Origin: Wenzhouxiangella sp.
GTDB taxonomy: Bacteria > Pseudomonadota > Gammaproteobacteria > Xanthomonadales > Wenzhouxiangellaceae
Assembly: GCA_007694885.1 (NCBI GenBank)
Contig: REEW01000214.1
Span: forward strand, 1-35,211
Length of the DNA stretch: 35,211 nt
Direction: 5' to 3'
The first letter of the stretch is position 1. Each line of letters starts with the position of its first letter. A model generated the notes under the pieces. The model ran no database searches and was not told the DNA's origin. It was given only the letters and a program-made list of their open reading frames with translations. The translations under genes and the position numbers were made by a program. Positions 1 through 8,000 of this stretch are shown here, in pieces.

Positions 1-654
1 CCCGTAGACCACGAACAGGCCGACGGCCAGAAAGGCGACCAGCTTGACCAGCGACTCGAAGGCGATCGCGGCGACCATGCCTTCGTGGCGTTCGGTCATG
101 TCGAGATGGCGGGTTCCGAACAGCATGATGAATCCGGCCAGGGCCAGGGCCAGGTACAGGGTGCTGTCCTGCCACCAGCTGACGTCGACCAGACTTGTCT
201 CGTCCGGGCTGGTCGTCATCATCGCGTAGCCGCTGGAGATCGCCTTGAGCTGCAGGGCGATGTAGGGAACGATTCCGACGACCGTGATCAGGGTGACCAG
301 GCCGGCGATCAGCGGACTCTTTCCGTAGCGGCTGGCAATGAAATCGGCGACCGACGTGATCCGATACGTGCGTGCAATCCGGATCATCTTGCGGATGACC
401 ACCCAGCCCAGAATCATGGCCAGAGTCGGACCGAGGTAGATCGGCAAAAACCAGATGCCGTCGACCGCCGCCCGCCCGACGCTGCCGAAATACGTCCAGG
501 CCGTGGCATACACGGCGATGGACAGGGCATACACCCAGGGGCTGGAGATGATGGAGCGGCCGGCGGCCGCCCGCCGATCGGCGTACCAGGCGATGGCAAA
601 CAGCAGCACCAGGTAGGCAAAGGCGGTGAAGATGACCAGAGGTGCGGACAACAT
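1..654 (-). CDS. SSS-fold protein, N-terminal part (probable CbrA/CrbS-type sensor kinase or symporter), cut by window edge
   Basis: The reading frame runs off the left edge after 218 codons, so only the N-terminus is seen. It starts at ATG 654, 7 bases after the stop of the small membrane gene upstream. The visible part is hydrophobic, with about six membrane segments. It is collinear with the N-terminus of the hybrid kinase at 5058-9008. Shared blocks include IAW-x-x-DRR near residue 22, FLPIYLGP near 70, ITSVADFIASRYGKS near 100, PYIALQLKAI near 130 and AFESLVKLVAFLAVG near 200. This matches the sodium:solute symporter domain of CbrA/CrbS-type sensor kinases better than the true symporter at 2658-4430. 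I infer a second transporter-linked sensor kinase; a stand-alone transporter cannot be excluded because the kinase half, if any, lies outside the window. Confidence 0.8.
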   Translation of the reverse strand, partial: MLSAPLVIFTAFAYLVLLFAIAWYADRRAAAGRSIISSPWVYALSIAVYATAWTYFGSVGRAAVDGIWFLPIYLGPTLAMILGWVVIRKMIRIARTYRITSVADFIASRYGKSPLIAGLVTLITVVGIVPYIALQLKAISSGYAMMTTSPDETSLVDVSWWQDSTLYLALALAGFIMLFGTRHLDMTERHEGMVAAIAFESLVKLVAFLAVGLFVVYG

Positions 655-661
655 GGCCGGT

Positions 662-856
662 TCAGCCCTCCCCGCGTTCCATCAACCAGGCCAGGGCCGC
701 AATCAGGACCACCCATACCGCGAACAGCCCGGCCGGGAGCAGGGGCAGTCCGAACACCTGCAGTGGTTGATCCCACAGGGCCAGAAGAGGGAAGCTCAGC
801 GTCAGCCAGCCCAGGCAGAACAGCGCGATCAGGCGGTGCATGAGGGTTTTCTTCAT
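662..856 (-). CDS. small membrane protein preceding the SSS-fold gene (DUF3311/CbrX-like)
   Basis: This is a 64-residue protein starting MKKTLMHRL and ending MERGEG. Two hydrophobic helices (about residues 7-25 and 34-57) are separated by a short polar turn. An upstream ATG at 937 is open in frame, but ATG 856 has the better ribosome site (GGAGG six bases ahead) and a natural membrane-protein N-terminus. The gene sits 22 bases after the DUF294 gene and 7 bases before the SSS-fold gene, so translation of the pair is probably coupled. Small DUF3311-type proteins commonly pair with SSS symporters, and pseudomonads have a small hydrophobic ORF (cbrX) directly upstream of cbrA. Either fits. The family assignment rests on size, topology and position, not on a motif. 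Confidence 0.7.
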   Translation of the reverse strand: MKKTLMHRLIALFCLGWLTLSFPLLALWDQPLQVFGLPLLPAGLFAVWVVLIAALAWLMERGEG

Positions 857-878
857 CCGCCGCCTCCGTCCGCCACAC

Positions 879-1934
879 TCACTGGAACAGCTCCGATCCA
901 AAGCGCCGCGACATGCGTTTCTGGGCGTCGCGAACAACCCGCAGACTGGACCGGAGGCGCCGTTGCTGCCGGGTCGAGAGCTCCGAGCGGCGCACCAGAT
1001 AATCCGGAGGGTCGCCGCTGCGGATCCGGCGGGCCTGGTGTTCTACCCGCAGTTGACTGATGGTTTCGAATGCCTCGCCGAGGTGGTCGAACTGGTCCAC
1101 GCTCAGGGTTCCCTCCTCGCGCATCCGGCCGAGTCGATCGCGGGTGCCGACAGCGGCATGGCCACCGGCCAGCGCATGCACCCGGGCCAGGTCGACCACG
1201 GGAGTGACGCCGAACTTCTTCAAATCGAGGCTGCGTTGGCGGTCCTTGCCGCGGCGAAAACGCAGCCCGCCGTGCCAGGCCAGGGCCGGCTGAAACTGCA
1301 GCGCAGAAGCTGCCAGGTGACCCTGGAACCGGCGGTTTTTCCGGGTTCGAGACAGGATCTCGGCGCGCAGTCGTTGCAGCAGTGACTGCTGTCCGGACAC
1401 GCAGTGCAGGTCGAAAAAAATGCTTGAATGCATCAGTGCCGAAGGGTCGGGACGGTCGATCCAGCGCCCGAAGCGGGTCAGCCAGACCGAAAGCGGCTGG
1501 CGCCAGCGCGGGTTGCTGGCCATGATGTCGCCCGGGCAGTAGGCATATCCGCACTCGGCCAGTCCGTCGCAGACGCGTTCGGCCAGGCGCGAAAAGTAGA
1601 CTCCGTGCCGGTCCGGATCATAGGCGTCATCGAGAATCATGCCGTTGTCCTGGTCGGAGCCGGCGATTTGTTCTCCGCGCGCCAGCGAGCCGGCGACGAT
1701 AAAGGCATAGGCCACGGGCGGCCGACCCAGGTCGTCCTCGGCCAGGACCAGCAGGCGCCGGGTCGTGGTTTCGCCCAGCGAGCTCAGTAGCGCGCCGATG
1801 GAGCGGGCCGATTCGCCCCGCTCGACCAGGTGCTCCAGCAAACGCGGAAACTGCCCGGCGATACTTGCCAGCGCCTCCGGGGAGGGGGCTTGTTCGGCCT
1901 GCGCACGAAAACCTTCCACATCGGCTGCGTGCAT
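879..1934 (-). CDS. DUF294-type putative nucleotidyltransferase
   Basis: A soluble protein of 351 residues. The nucleotidyltransferase signature is clear: GSLARGEQ at residues 82-89 followed by SDQDNGM at 93-99, where Asp94 and Asp96 form the metal-binding D-x-D pair. The C-terminal half (about 200-345) is the basic helical region typical of the putative substrate-binding domain (DUF294_C). Full-length relatives usually carry a cyclic-nucleotide-binding domain and CBS pairs ahead of this core; here only about 75 helical residues precede it. ATG 1934 was chosen over the long open extension because GGGGAG lies ten bases upstream and the extension overlaps the preceding gene. The family resembles the GlnD uridylyltransferase core, but its substrate is not established. 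Co-occurrence with acetate-type symporters suggests a regulatory role there, which is inference. Confidence 0.8.
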   Translation of the reverse strand: MHAADVEGFRAQAEQAPSPEALASIAGQFPRLLEHLVERGESARSIGALLSSLGETTTRRLLVLAEDDLGRPPVAYAFIVAGSLARGEQIAGSDQDNGMILDDAYDPDRHGVYFSRLAERVCDGLAECGYAYCPGDIMASNPRWRQPLSVWLTRFGRWIDRPDPSALMHSSIFFDLHCVSGQQSLLQRLRAEILSRTRKNRRFQGHLAASALQFQPALAWHGGLRFRRGKDRQRSLDLKKFGVTPVVDLARVHALAGGHAAVGTRDRLGRMREEGTLSVDQFDHLGEAFETISQLRVEHQARRIRSGDPPDYLVRRSELSTRQQRRLRSSLRVVRDAQKRMSRRFGSELFQ

Positions 1935-2017
1935 GACGACCAGACTCCCCGTTTGTGCTCGTTTGACCACCGTAGCAGGGGGGGCGGCAGATTGCGCTTC
2001 GACTTTGGTTGTAGGCC

Positions 2018-2551
2018 TCAAAACCGCCGGAGGCGGTCGCGACAGGCGGCCTGAAGGGCCGGATCGTCCGGATCGAGTGGTCGCCAGTCGGCCCCGCGAA
2101 GCCGGCCGCCGGCCTCGAACTCCACGCCGGCGTGAAGATCGGCCCGGCGGGCTCCGCGACAGTCGAAGACCACGGGGATCTCGCGGATCGGCATCCATCG
2201 GCCCAGCAGCATCACCGTGGTCATGACCTGATCCGGCTGCTCGGGGTGGGTCCGATTGCGGCGCGTGTCGATCGCGACCATGCGCAGGCTCAGGGGCTTG
2301 ACGTATGTCCACGGCCGGTACCACATCGACTCGCGGCTGGCCGAGACGATTTCGACCCCTTCCGGCAGCTCGGCGGCGGTGCGCGGGGCCCAGCTGTACT
2401 CCATCGAAACAATGAACGTCAGCATGGCCAGACCGGCACCGGCCGGAACCAGCCAGGCGGGGAGGCGTTTGCCGGTGGCAACGTTGATCGCCATGAGCAG
2501 GCCGGCGGCGCCCAGGCCGAGGATAATGGTGGCCAGAAATTGCAGCAACAT
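2018..2551 (-). CDS. hypothetical membrane protein in the symporter operon
   Basis: A 177-residue protein that I do not recognise by family. Two hydrophobic helices lie at about residues 2-22 and 33-51. A polar domain of about 125 residues follows, with the tract SMWYRPWTYVKPLSLRMVAI near its start and a basic, aspartate-rich tail ending RLRRF. The start is ATG 2551; no good Shine-Dalgarno sequence is visible. It lies between the symporter gene (106 bases away) and the DUF294 gene (83 bases away) on the same strand, so it probably belongs to the same transcription unit. A membrane-anchored accessory of the symporter is possible but unproven. Confidence 0.7.
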   Translation of the reverse strand: MLLQFLATIILGLGAAGLLMAINVATGKRLPAWLVPAGAGLAMLTFIVSMEYSWAPRTAAELPEGVEIVSASRESMWYRPWTYVKPLSLRMVAIDTRRNRTHPEQPDQVMTTVMLLGRWMPIREIPVVFDCRGARRADLHAGVEFEAGGRLRGADWRPLDPDDPALQAACRDRLRRF

Positions 2552-2587
2552 GGATGGTGACCGGAAACGGACTCGCTTGGGAGTGAG

Positions 2588-2647
2588 GCTGCCCGGCAGC
2601 GAGGCCGGGCAGCGTTTGCAATCAAGGCCGCCGGCGGTGCCGGCGGC
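2588..2647. repeat. two adjacent GC-rich hairpins in the symporter-downstream gap
   Basis: In the 106-base gap between the symporter stop and the next gene there are two inverted repeats. The first is GCTGCCCGGC (2588-2597) with GCCGGGCAGC (2604-2613) around a 6-base loop. The second is GCCGCCGGC (2627-2635) with GCCGGCGGC (2639-2647) around GGT, with an imperfect outer extension toward CAAGG and CCTTGG. Neither is followed by a run of T on the minus strand, so they look more like RNA-stabilising or attenuating hairpins within an operon than a full intrinsic terminator. Confidence 0.6.
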
Positions 2648-2657
2648 GGCCCTTGGC

Positions 2658-4430
2658 CTAGTGGTCGACGGCGCCGCCGGCGCCGCGTGGCACCCGGATG
2701 CTCTCGACCAGCTCCTGGATGTGCTCGGGTGGATCGGCCGTCAGTTTCATCACGATGTAGGCGGCGATGAAGTTGAGGAGCGCGCCGATGGCGCCGAACG
2801 ACAGCGGCGAGATGCCGAACAGCCAGTACTCCTCGCTGTTGGGCAGCATGTTGGTTCCGGGAATGAAGAGCCAGCCCAGGTAGGTGAAGATATAGAGCAG
2901 GGTAACGATCAGCCCGACCAGCATGCCGGTCACCGCACCCGCGGTGTTCATCTTCTTCGAGAAGATGCCCAGCATCAGGGCAGGGAACAGCGTTGCCGCG
3001 GCCAGTCCGAAGGCCAGCGCCACCACCTGGGCGGCAAAGCCGGGTGGATTGAGCCCCAGATACGTGGCCAGGGCAATGGCGAAGGCCATCGATATTCGCG
3101 CGGCCACCAGCTCCTGCTTGTCGGTGATTCTCGGCATGAAGACCGATTTGAGCAGGTCATGGCTGATGGCCGAGGAAATGGCCAGCAGCAGCCCGGCGGC
3201 GGTCGATAGCGCTGCAGCCAGTCCCCCGGCCGCGATCAGGGCCAGAACCCAGGGTGGCAGCTGGGCAATCTCCGGGTTGGCCAGGACCAGGATGTCCTGG
3301 TTGAAGGTCACGATCTCGTTGCCTTGCCAGCCGCGCTCCTCGGCGATCGCGGCAAACTCTTCGGACTGGTCGTTGTAGTACTGGATGCGTCCATCGTCGT
3401 TTTTGTCCTCGAAGGCCAGCAGCCCGGTCTGTTCCCAGCTGCGCATCCAGTCCGGCCGCTCGTCGTAGCGAATGGGCTCGGCCGCGGTGCCGTCCGGGTA
3501 GATCGTGGTGATGATGTTCAGGCGCGCCATGGCGCCGACGGCCGGAGCGGTCAGGTAGAGCAGGGCGATGAAGACCAGGGCCCAGCCGGCCGACTTGCGC
3601 GCATCGGCTACCTTGGGCACGGTGAAGAAGCGAATGATGACGTGGGGCAGACCGGCGGTTCCGATCATCAGGGACATGGTAAACAGCACCATATTGAGCA
3701 TCGAGTGATGATGGCCGGTGTAGTCGTGGAAGCCCAGTTCCGTGAGCACCTGGTCAAGTTTGGTCAGCAGCGGCAAGCCGGATTCAGCATGGGTGGAGAA
3801 CAGGCCCAGGGGCGGAATCGGGTTGTTCGTCAGCTGCAGGGAAATGAACACCGCCGGGATGGTGTAGGCCGTGATCAGAACGCAGTACTGCGCCAGCTGG
3901 GTGTAGGTGATGCCTTTCATGCCGCCAAGTACGGCGTAGATGAAAACCACGGCCGCCGCGATCAGGAGTCCGGTCGTGTTCTGCACTTCCAGGAATCTTG
4001 AAAAGGCCACCCCGGCGCCGGTCATCTGGCCGATCACGTAGGTGATCGAACAGACCAGCAGACAGACGACCGCGACAATCCGCGCGGTCTGGCTGTAGAA
4101 CCGATCGCCGATGAACTCCGGCACCGTGAAGCGGCCGAACTTGCGCAGGTAGGGCGCCAGCAGCAGGGCCAGCAGGACGTAGCCGCCGGTCCAGCCCATC
4201 AGGAAGGTGGAGTTGCCGTAACCGACGAAGGCGATCAGGCCGGCCATGGAAATGAACGACGCCGCCGACATCCAGTCGGCGGCCGTGGCCGCGCCGTTGA
4301 CGATGGGGTTGACGCCCCGGCTCGCGGTGTAAAAATCAGAGGTTGTGCCGGCTCGGGCCCAGATGGCGATCCCGATGTAGAGCGCAAACGAGCCGCCGAC
4401 GACAATCAGATTGAGGGTGAATTGGCTCAT
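2658..4430 (-). CDS. sodium:solute symporter, VC_2705 subfamily (acetate permease ActP-like), large subunit
   Basis: A 590-residue inner-membrane transporter of the SSS family with about 13 helices. It opens with MSQFTLNLIVVGGSFALYIG, and DFYTASRGVNPIVNGAATA near residue 32 is the hallmark of the acetate-permease-like group. A long hydrophilic insertion (about residues 305-385) is typical of the subfamily whose partner is a DUF4212 small subunit. Inside it, residues 342-353 read DKNDDGRIQYYN, which fits an EF-hand-like calcium loop. The start at 4430 is supported by AAGGGAG ten bases upstream, overlapping the stop region of the DUF4212 gene. Proximity to acs and to the CrbS/CrbR system points to acetate or another short-chain acid as substrate; the exact substrate is inferred. 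Confidence 0.92.
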   Translation of the reverse strand: MSQFTLNLIVVGGSFALYIGIAIWARAGTTSDFYTASRGVNPIVNGAATAADWMSAASFISMAGLIAFVGYGNSTFLMGWTGGYVLLALLLAPYLRKFGRFTVPEFIGDRFYSQTARIVAVVCLLVCSITYVIGQMTGAGVAFSRFLEVQNTTGLLIAAAVVFIYAVLGGMKGITYTQLAQYCVLITAYTIPAVFISLQLTNNPIPPLGLFSTHAESGLPLLTKLDQVLTELGFHDYTGHHHSMLNMVLFTMSLMIGTAGLPHVIIRFFTVPKVADARKSAGWALVFIALLYLTAPAVGAMARLNIITTIYPDGTAAEPIRYDERPDWMRSWEQTGLLAFEDKNDDGRIQYYNDQSEEFAAIAEERGWQGNEIVTFNQDILVLANPEIAQLPPWVLALIAAGGLAAALSTAAGLLLAISSAISHDLLKSVFMPRITDKQELVAARISMAFAIALATYLGLNPPGFAAQVVALAFGLAAATLFPALMLGIFSKKMNTAGAVTGMLVGLIVTLLYIFTYLGWLFIPGTNMLPNSEEYWLFGISPLSFGAIGALLNFIAAYIVMKLTADPPEHIQELVESIRVPRGAGGAVDH

Positions 4431-4445
4431 GATCGTGCTGCTCCC

Positions 4446-4712
4446 TTATTCTTCGTCAACGCCGAACTCGCGATCGACTCGGTTCATGTACCAGGTGTAA
4501 TAAAAGATCAGCACGATGAAGGTCAGGATCGAGCCCTGCTGGGCGAACCAGAAACCGAGATCGGTGCCGCCGATGGTGATCGGCAACATGGCCAGCAGCG
4601 GGCGCAGCAGAATGGCGAAGCCGAACGACACCAGGGCCCAGATGATCAGGCAGATAGTGATGACGCGAACATTGGCCGACCAGTAGGCGGCTGCGGATTT
4701 GTCGTCAGACAT
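4446..4712 (-). CDS. DUF4212 sodium:solute symporter small subunit
   Basis: An 88-residue protein starting MSDDKSAAAYWSANVR. Two transmembrane helices (about 14-36 and 52-75) precede the characteristic end YYTWYMNRVDREFGVDEE. This is the standard small partner of VC_2705-type symporters and lies directly upstream of its large subunit with a 15-base gap. ATG 4712 was chosen because GGAGGAGG sits just ahead of it; the frame is open to an upstream ATG at 4748, but that start lacks a ribosome site. It is the first gene of the minus-strand operon, so its promoter should lie in 4713-5057. Confidence 0.93.
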   Translation of the reverse strand: MSDDKSAAAYWSANVRVITICLIIWALVSFGFAILLRPLLAMLPITIGGTDLGFWFAQQGSILTFIVLIFYYTWYMNRVDREFGVDEE

Positions 4713-5057
4713 GATGTCCTCCTCCCTCGTGAAGGTTTTGAAGCGCACATCCCCGACAGGGTCACGAGGCGCTTCGCGTATGGTCAGAACAGTCGTGAAT
4801 CAGCTGGCGCTTTCGTCGTCGCCATGGTCGATCTTGGCAGCAGTGTAATGAGGAGCGCTGGAAAAGCACATACGACCATAGTAGGCAGGCCCCGGCGGTC
4901 GGACCGGTCCGGCCCTGCTATGCTGTGCCGCCATGACGCCGAGACGATTCCTGCAGCCGCGAATGTCCCCCGTGCCTCGTAAACGGGTCTGGCATTGCTC
5001 GCCCCGGTGCATGCCGCGCCCGGCGCGCGAGCCGCACCGGCTGAACGGAGCCGGCTG
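4713..5057. promoter_or_regulatory. divergent intergenic region between the symporter operon and crbS
   Basis: This 345-base gap holds no convincing gene and must carry the promoters of both divergent units. A perfect 10-base palindrome GGACCGGTCC lies at 4901-4910. A possible plus-strand -10 element TATGCT follows at 4919-4924, but no good -35 element is 16-18 bases ahead. No sigma-54 pattern with correct spacing was found. Open frames crossing the gap are out-of-frame extensions of the flanking genes. Confidence 0.5.
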
Positions 5058-8000
5058 ATGTTTTCTACCGGCCTGCTGGTCGCGGTCTCCCTGGCCTACA
5101 TCAGCCTGCTGTTCGTCATTGCCTGGTGGGGCGACCGGCGGGCGCGCGGCGGCCGTCCGCTCGCCGGCCAGGCGGTCATCTACAGTCTGTCCCTGGCCGT
5201 GTACTGCACCTCGTGGACGTTTTACGGTGCGGTCGGCCAGGCTGCCAGCAGCGGCTGGGATTTCCTGCCGGTCTATCTGGGTCCGATCCTGATGTTCGTG
5301 GTGTTTGGCGCGTTCATGATGCGCATGATTCGGGTGGCCAAGGAACAGAGCATCACCTCGATCTCGGACTTCATCGCCTCGCGCTTCGGCAAGTCGCGGC
5401 GGCTGGCGGTCCTGGTCACCGCGGTGGCGGTGATCGGCGTGCTGCCCTACATTGCCCTCCAGCTCAAGGCCGTCGCGATGGGTTTCGATCTGCTGAGCGC
5501 CGCGCCGGACCGGGCTTTCGCGGTGCTCGACCAGCCCCGGCCGATATTCCGCGACACGGCCCTGGCCGCTGCCCTGGTGCTGGCCCTGTTCACCATCCTG
5601 TTCGGAACCCGGCAGCTGGCGGCCAACGAGCATCATCCCGGCCTGATGCTGGCGGTGGCCTTCGAGTCCCTGGTCAAGCTGGTCGCCTTTCTGGCGGTCG
5701 GCATTTTCGTGACCTGGTCGATGTTCGATGGACCGGGCGCCCTGCAGCAGGCGCGCATCGACGATGAAATGCTGGCGACCCTGTTTTCCGGTGACAGTCT
5801 CACCCTGAGCTTCCTGAGCATCCTGTTGCTGTCCGCGCTGGCCGTTTTCTGCCTGCCGCGCCAGTTCCACGTTGCGGTGGTCGAAAGTACCAGTCCGCGT
5901 GACGTGCGGGCGGCGCGCTGGCTGTTCCCGGCCTACCTGGTCGCGATCAGCTTGTTCATCGTTCCGGTTGCGGTTGCCGGCCTGCTGACCTTTGGCGATC
6001 GGGTCGAACCCGACACCTTCATGCTCAGTCTGCCGATGAGCGCCGGCAAGGAATGGCTGACCCTGCTGGCCATGATCGGTGGGTTTTCGGCGGCCACCGG
6101 CATGGTGATTGTTGCCGCAGTCGCCCTGTCGAACATGGTCTCCAACGACATCGTCATGCCTGCGTTGCTGCGCGCGCTGCCGGCCACGACCGGTCGCAGT
6201 GCTGATCTGGGGCGTGTGTTGCTGGTCGTGCGGCGAGTGGTCATCGTTGCGTTGTTGCTGCTGGCCTGGGCTTATTACCGCCTGTTCGGCTATGCCGAAA
6301 GCCTGGCCGGTATCGGCTTGCTGTCGTTTGCCGCGGTCGCGCAATTCGCGCCCTTGATGGTCGCGGCCGTGCTGTCGCGCGAGGTCAATCGTCATGGTGC
6401 CATCTGGGGTCTTTGGGTCGGCTTCGGGCTGTGGTTCTACACCTTGCTGCTGCCGATGATCGCGCGCACCTACGATGTCGGCCAGGCCTGGCTCGAGGGC
6501 GGTCCGCTGGGGCTGACCTGGCTGCATCCGGAACGATTTTTCGGTCTCGACCTCGGTGATTCCCTGAGTCACGGAGTGATCTGGTCGCTATCGTTCAATA
6601 CGCTGGCCCTGGTCATCGGGTCCTGGCTCGGGACCGCCCGGCCCATTGACCGCATTCAGGCCAATGCCTATATCGGAGTCGCGAGCGGTCTGGGCACCGA
6701 TTCGTTGCCGCGCTCGGGCATTGCCAGTGTGGGTGATTTCCTGAACCTTACCCGCCGGTTTCTGGGTGAGCGGCGCACGCGCGAGGCATTTGCCGAACAC
6801 CTGGGCCCTGACCAGGCGTTCTGGCGCGAGGACCGGCCGGCCGACGCCGGCCTGGTCCGCCATACCGAACGCGTCCTGGCTTCGGTCATCGGGGCCAGCT
6901 CGGCGCGGGTGGTGTTGACCTCGGCCCTGACCGGCAGCGGCCTGCGGTTCGATCAGGTCGCCAGCCTGCTCGACCAGACTTCGCAGAAACTGAAGTTTCG
7001 CCACGAATTGCTCCAGACGGCGATGGAGAACCTGTCGGAGGGGATCAGCGTGATCGACGGCGACTTGCGGCTGGTGGCGTGGAACCGGGCCTATCTGGAA
7101 CTGTTCGAATACCCCGACGGCCTGGTCCGGATCGGTCGACCGATCGAGGAGATGTTGTATTGCAATGCCCGACGCGGAATGATGGGGCCGGGTGATGTCG
7201 ATGAACTGGTCGAGCGCCGACTGCACTGGATGCGCCAGGGCAGCCCGCACTTTTTCGAGCGCCACACCGGCGATGGACGGGTGATCGAGATTCGCGGCAA
7301 CCCCATGCCCGGAGGGGGGTTCGTGACCAGTTTTACCGACGTGACCGACCGCCAGCGCGCCGAAGAGGCACTGCGCGAGAGCGAGCGCAATATCCGTTTC
7401 TACACCGACAACGTGCCGGCGCTGCTGGCCTATGTCGACGGCGACCTGACCTTCCAATTCACCAACCGGGCCTACGAAAAAATGCTCGGCCTGGAGCGGG
7501 AAGAACTCATCGGCCGCCATCTGCACGAGGTCTTCGATCAGCACGAAATGCTGCGGCGCTCGCCCTACCTGGAGGGCGCCCTGGCCGGTGAGCGCCAGGA
7601 TTTCGAGCTTGAATTGCGCGATGCGGACAACCGCCAGCGCTATGCGGTGGCCACCTACATCCCGCAGTTCAGCAAGCGTGGCGAAGTGCTGGGTTTTTTC
7701 TCGCTGCTGCAGGACATTACCGAAAGGCGTCGGGCCGAGCTGAAGCTTCAGGAGGCCAAGAATCTGCTCGAGAAACGTGTCGCCGAGCGCACCCGCGAAC
7801 TGACCGAGCTCAACCGGGAGCTCAACCAGGAGATTCGGGTCCGTTCCCGGGTCGAAGAGGCCCTGCGCCAGGCCAAGCACGAGGCCGACGAAGCCAACCA
7901 GTCCAAGACCCGCTTCCTGGCCGCGGCCAGCCATGATCTGCTCCAGCCCCTCAACGCGGCCCGATTGTTCGTGTCAGCGCTCGAGCAGCAGGCCGGGCTG

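Noticed and set aside
4986-5000. A sigma-54-like TGGCATTGCT upstream of crbS
   Set aside because: The GG and GC elements are only four bases apart rather than the required ten.
4800-6572. A 590-codon minus-strand open frame opposite the crbS N-terminus
   Set aside because: Low-complexity Q/R/D/H-rich translation typical of a shadow frame, lying over a conserved SSS domain.
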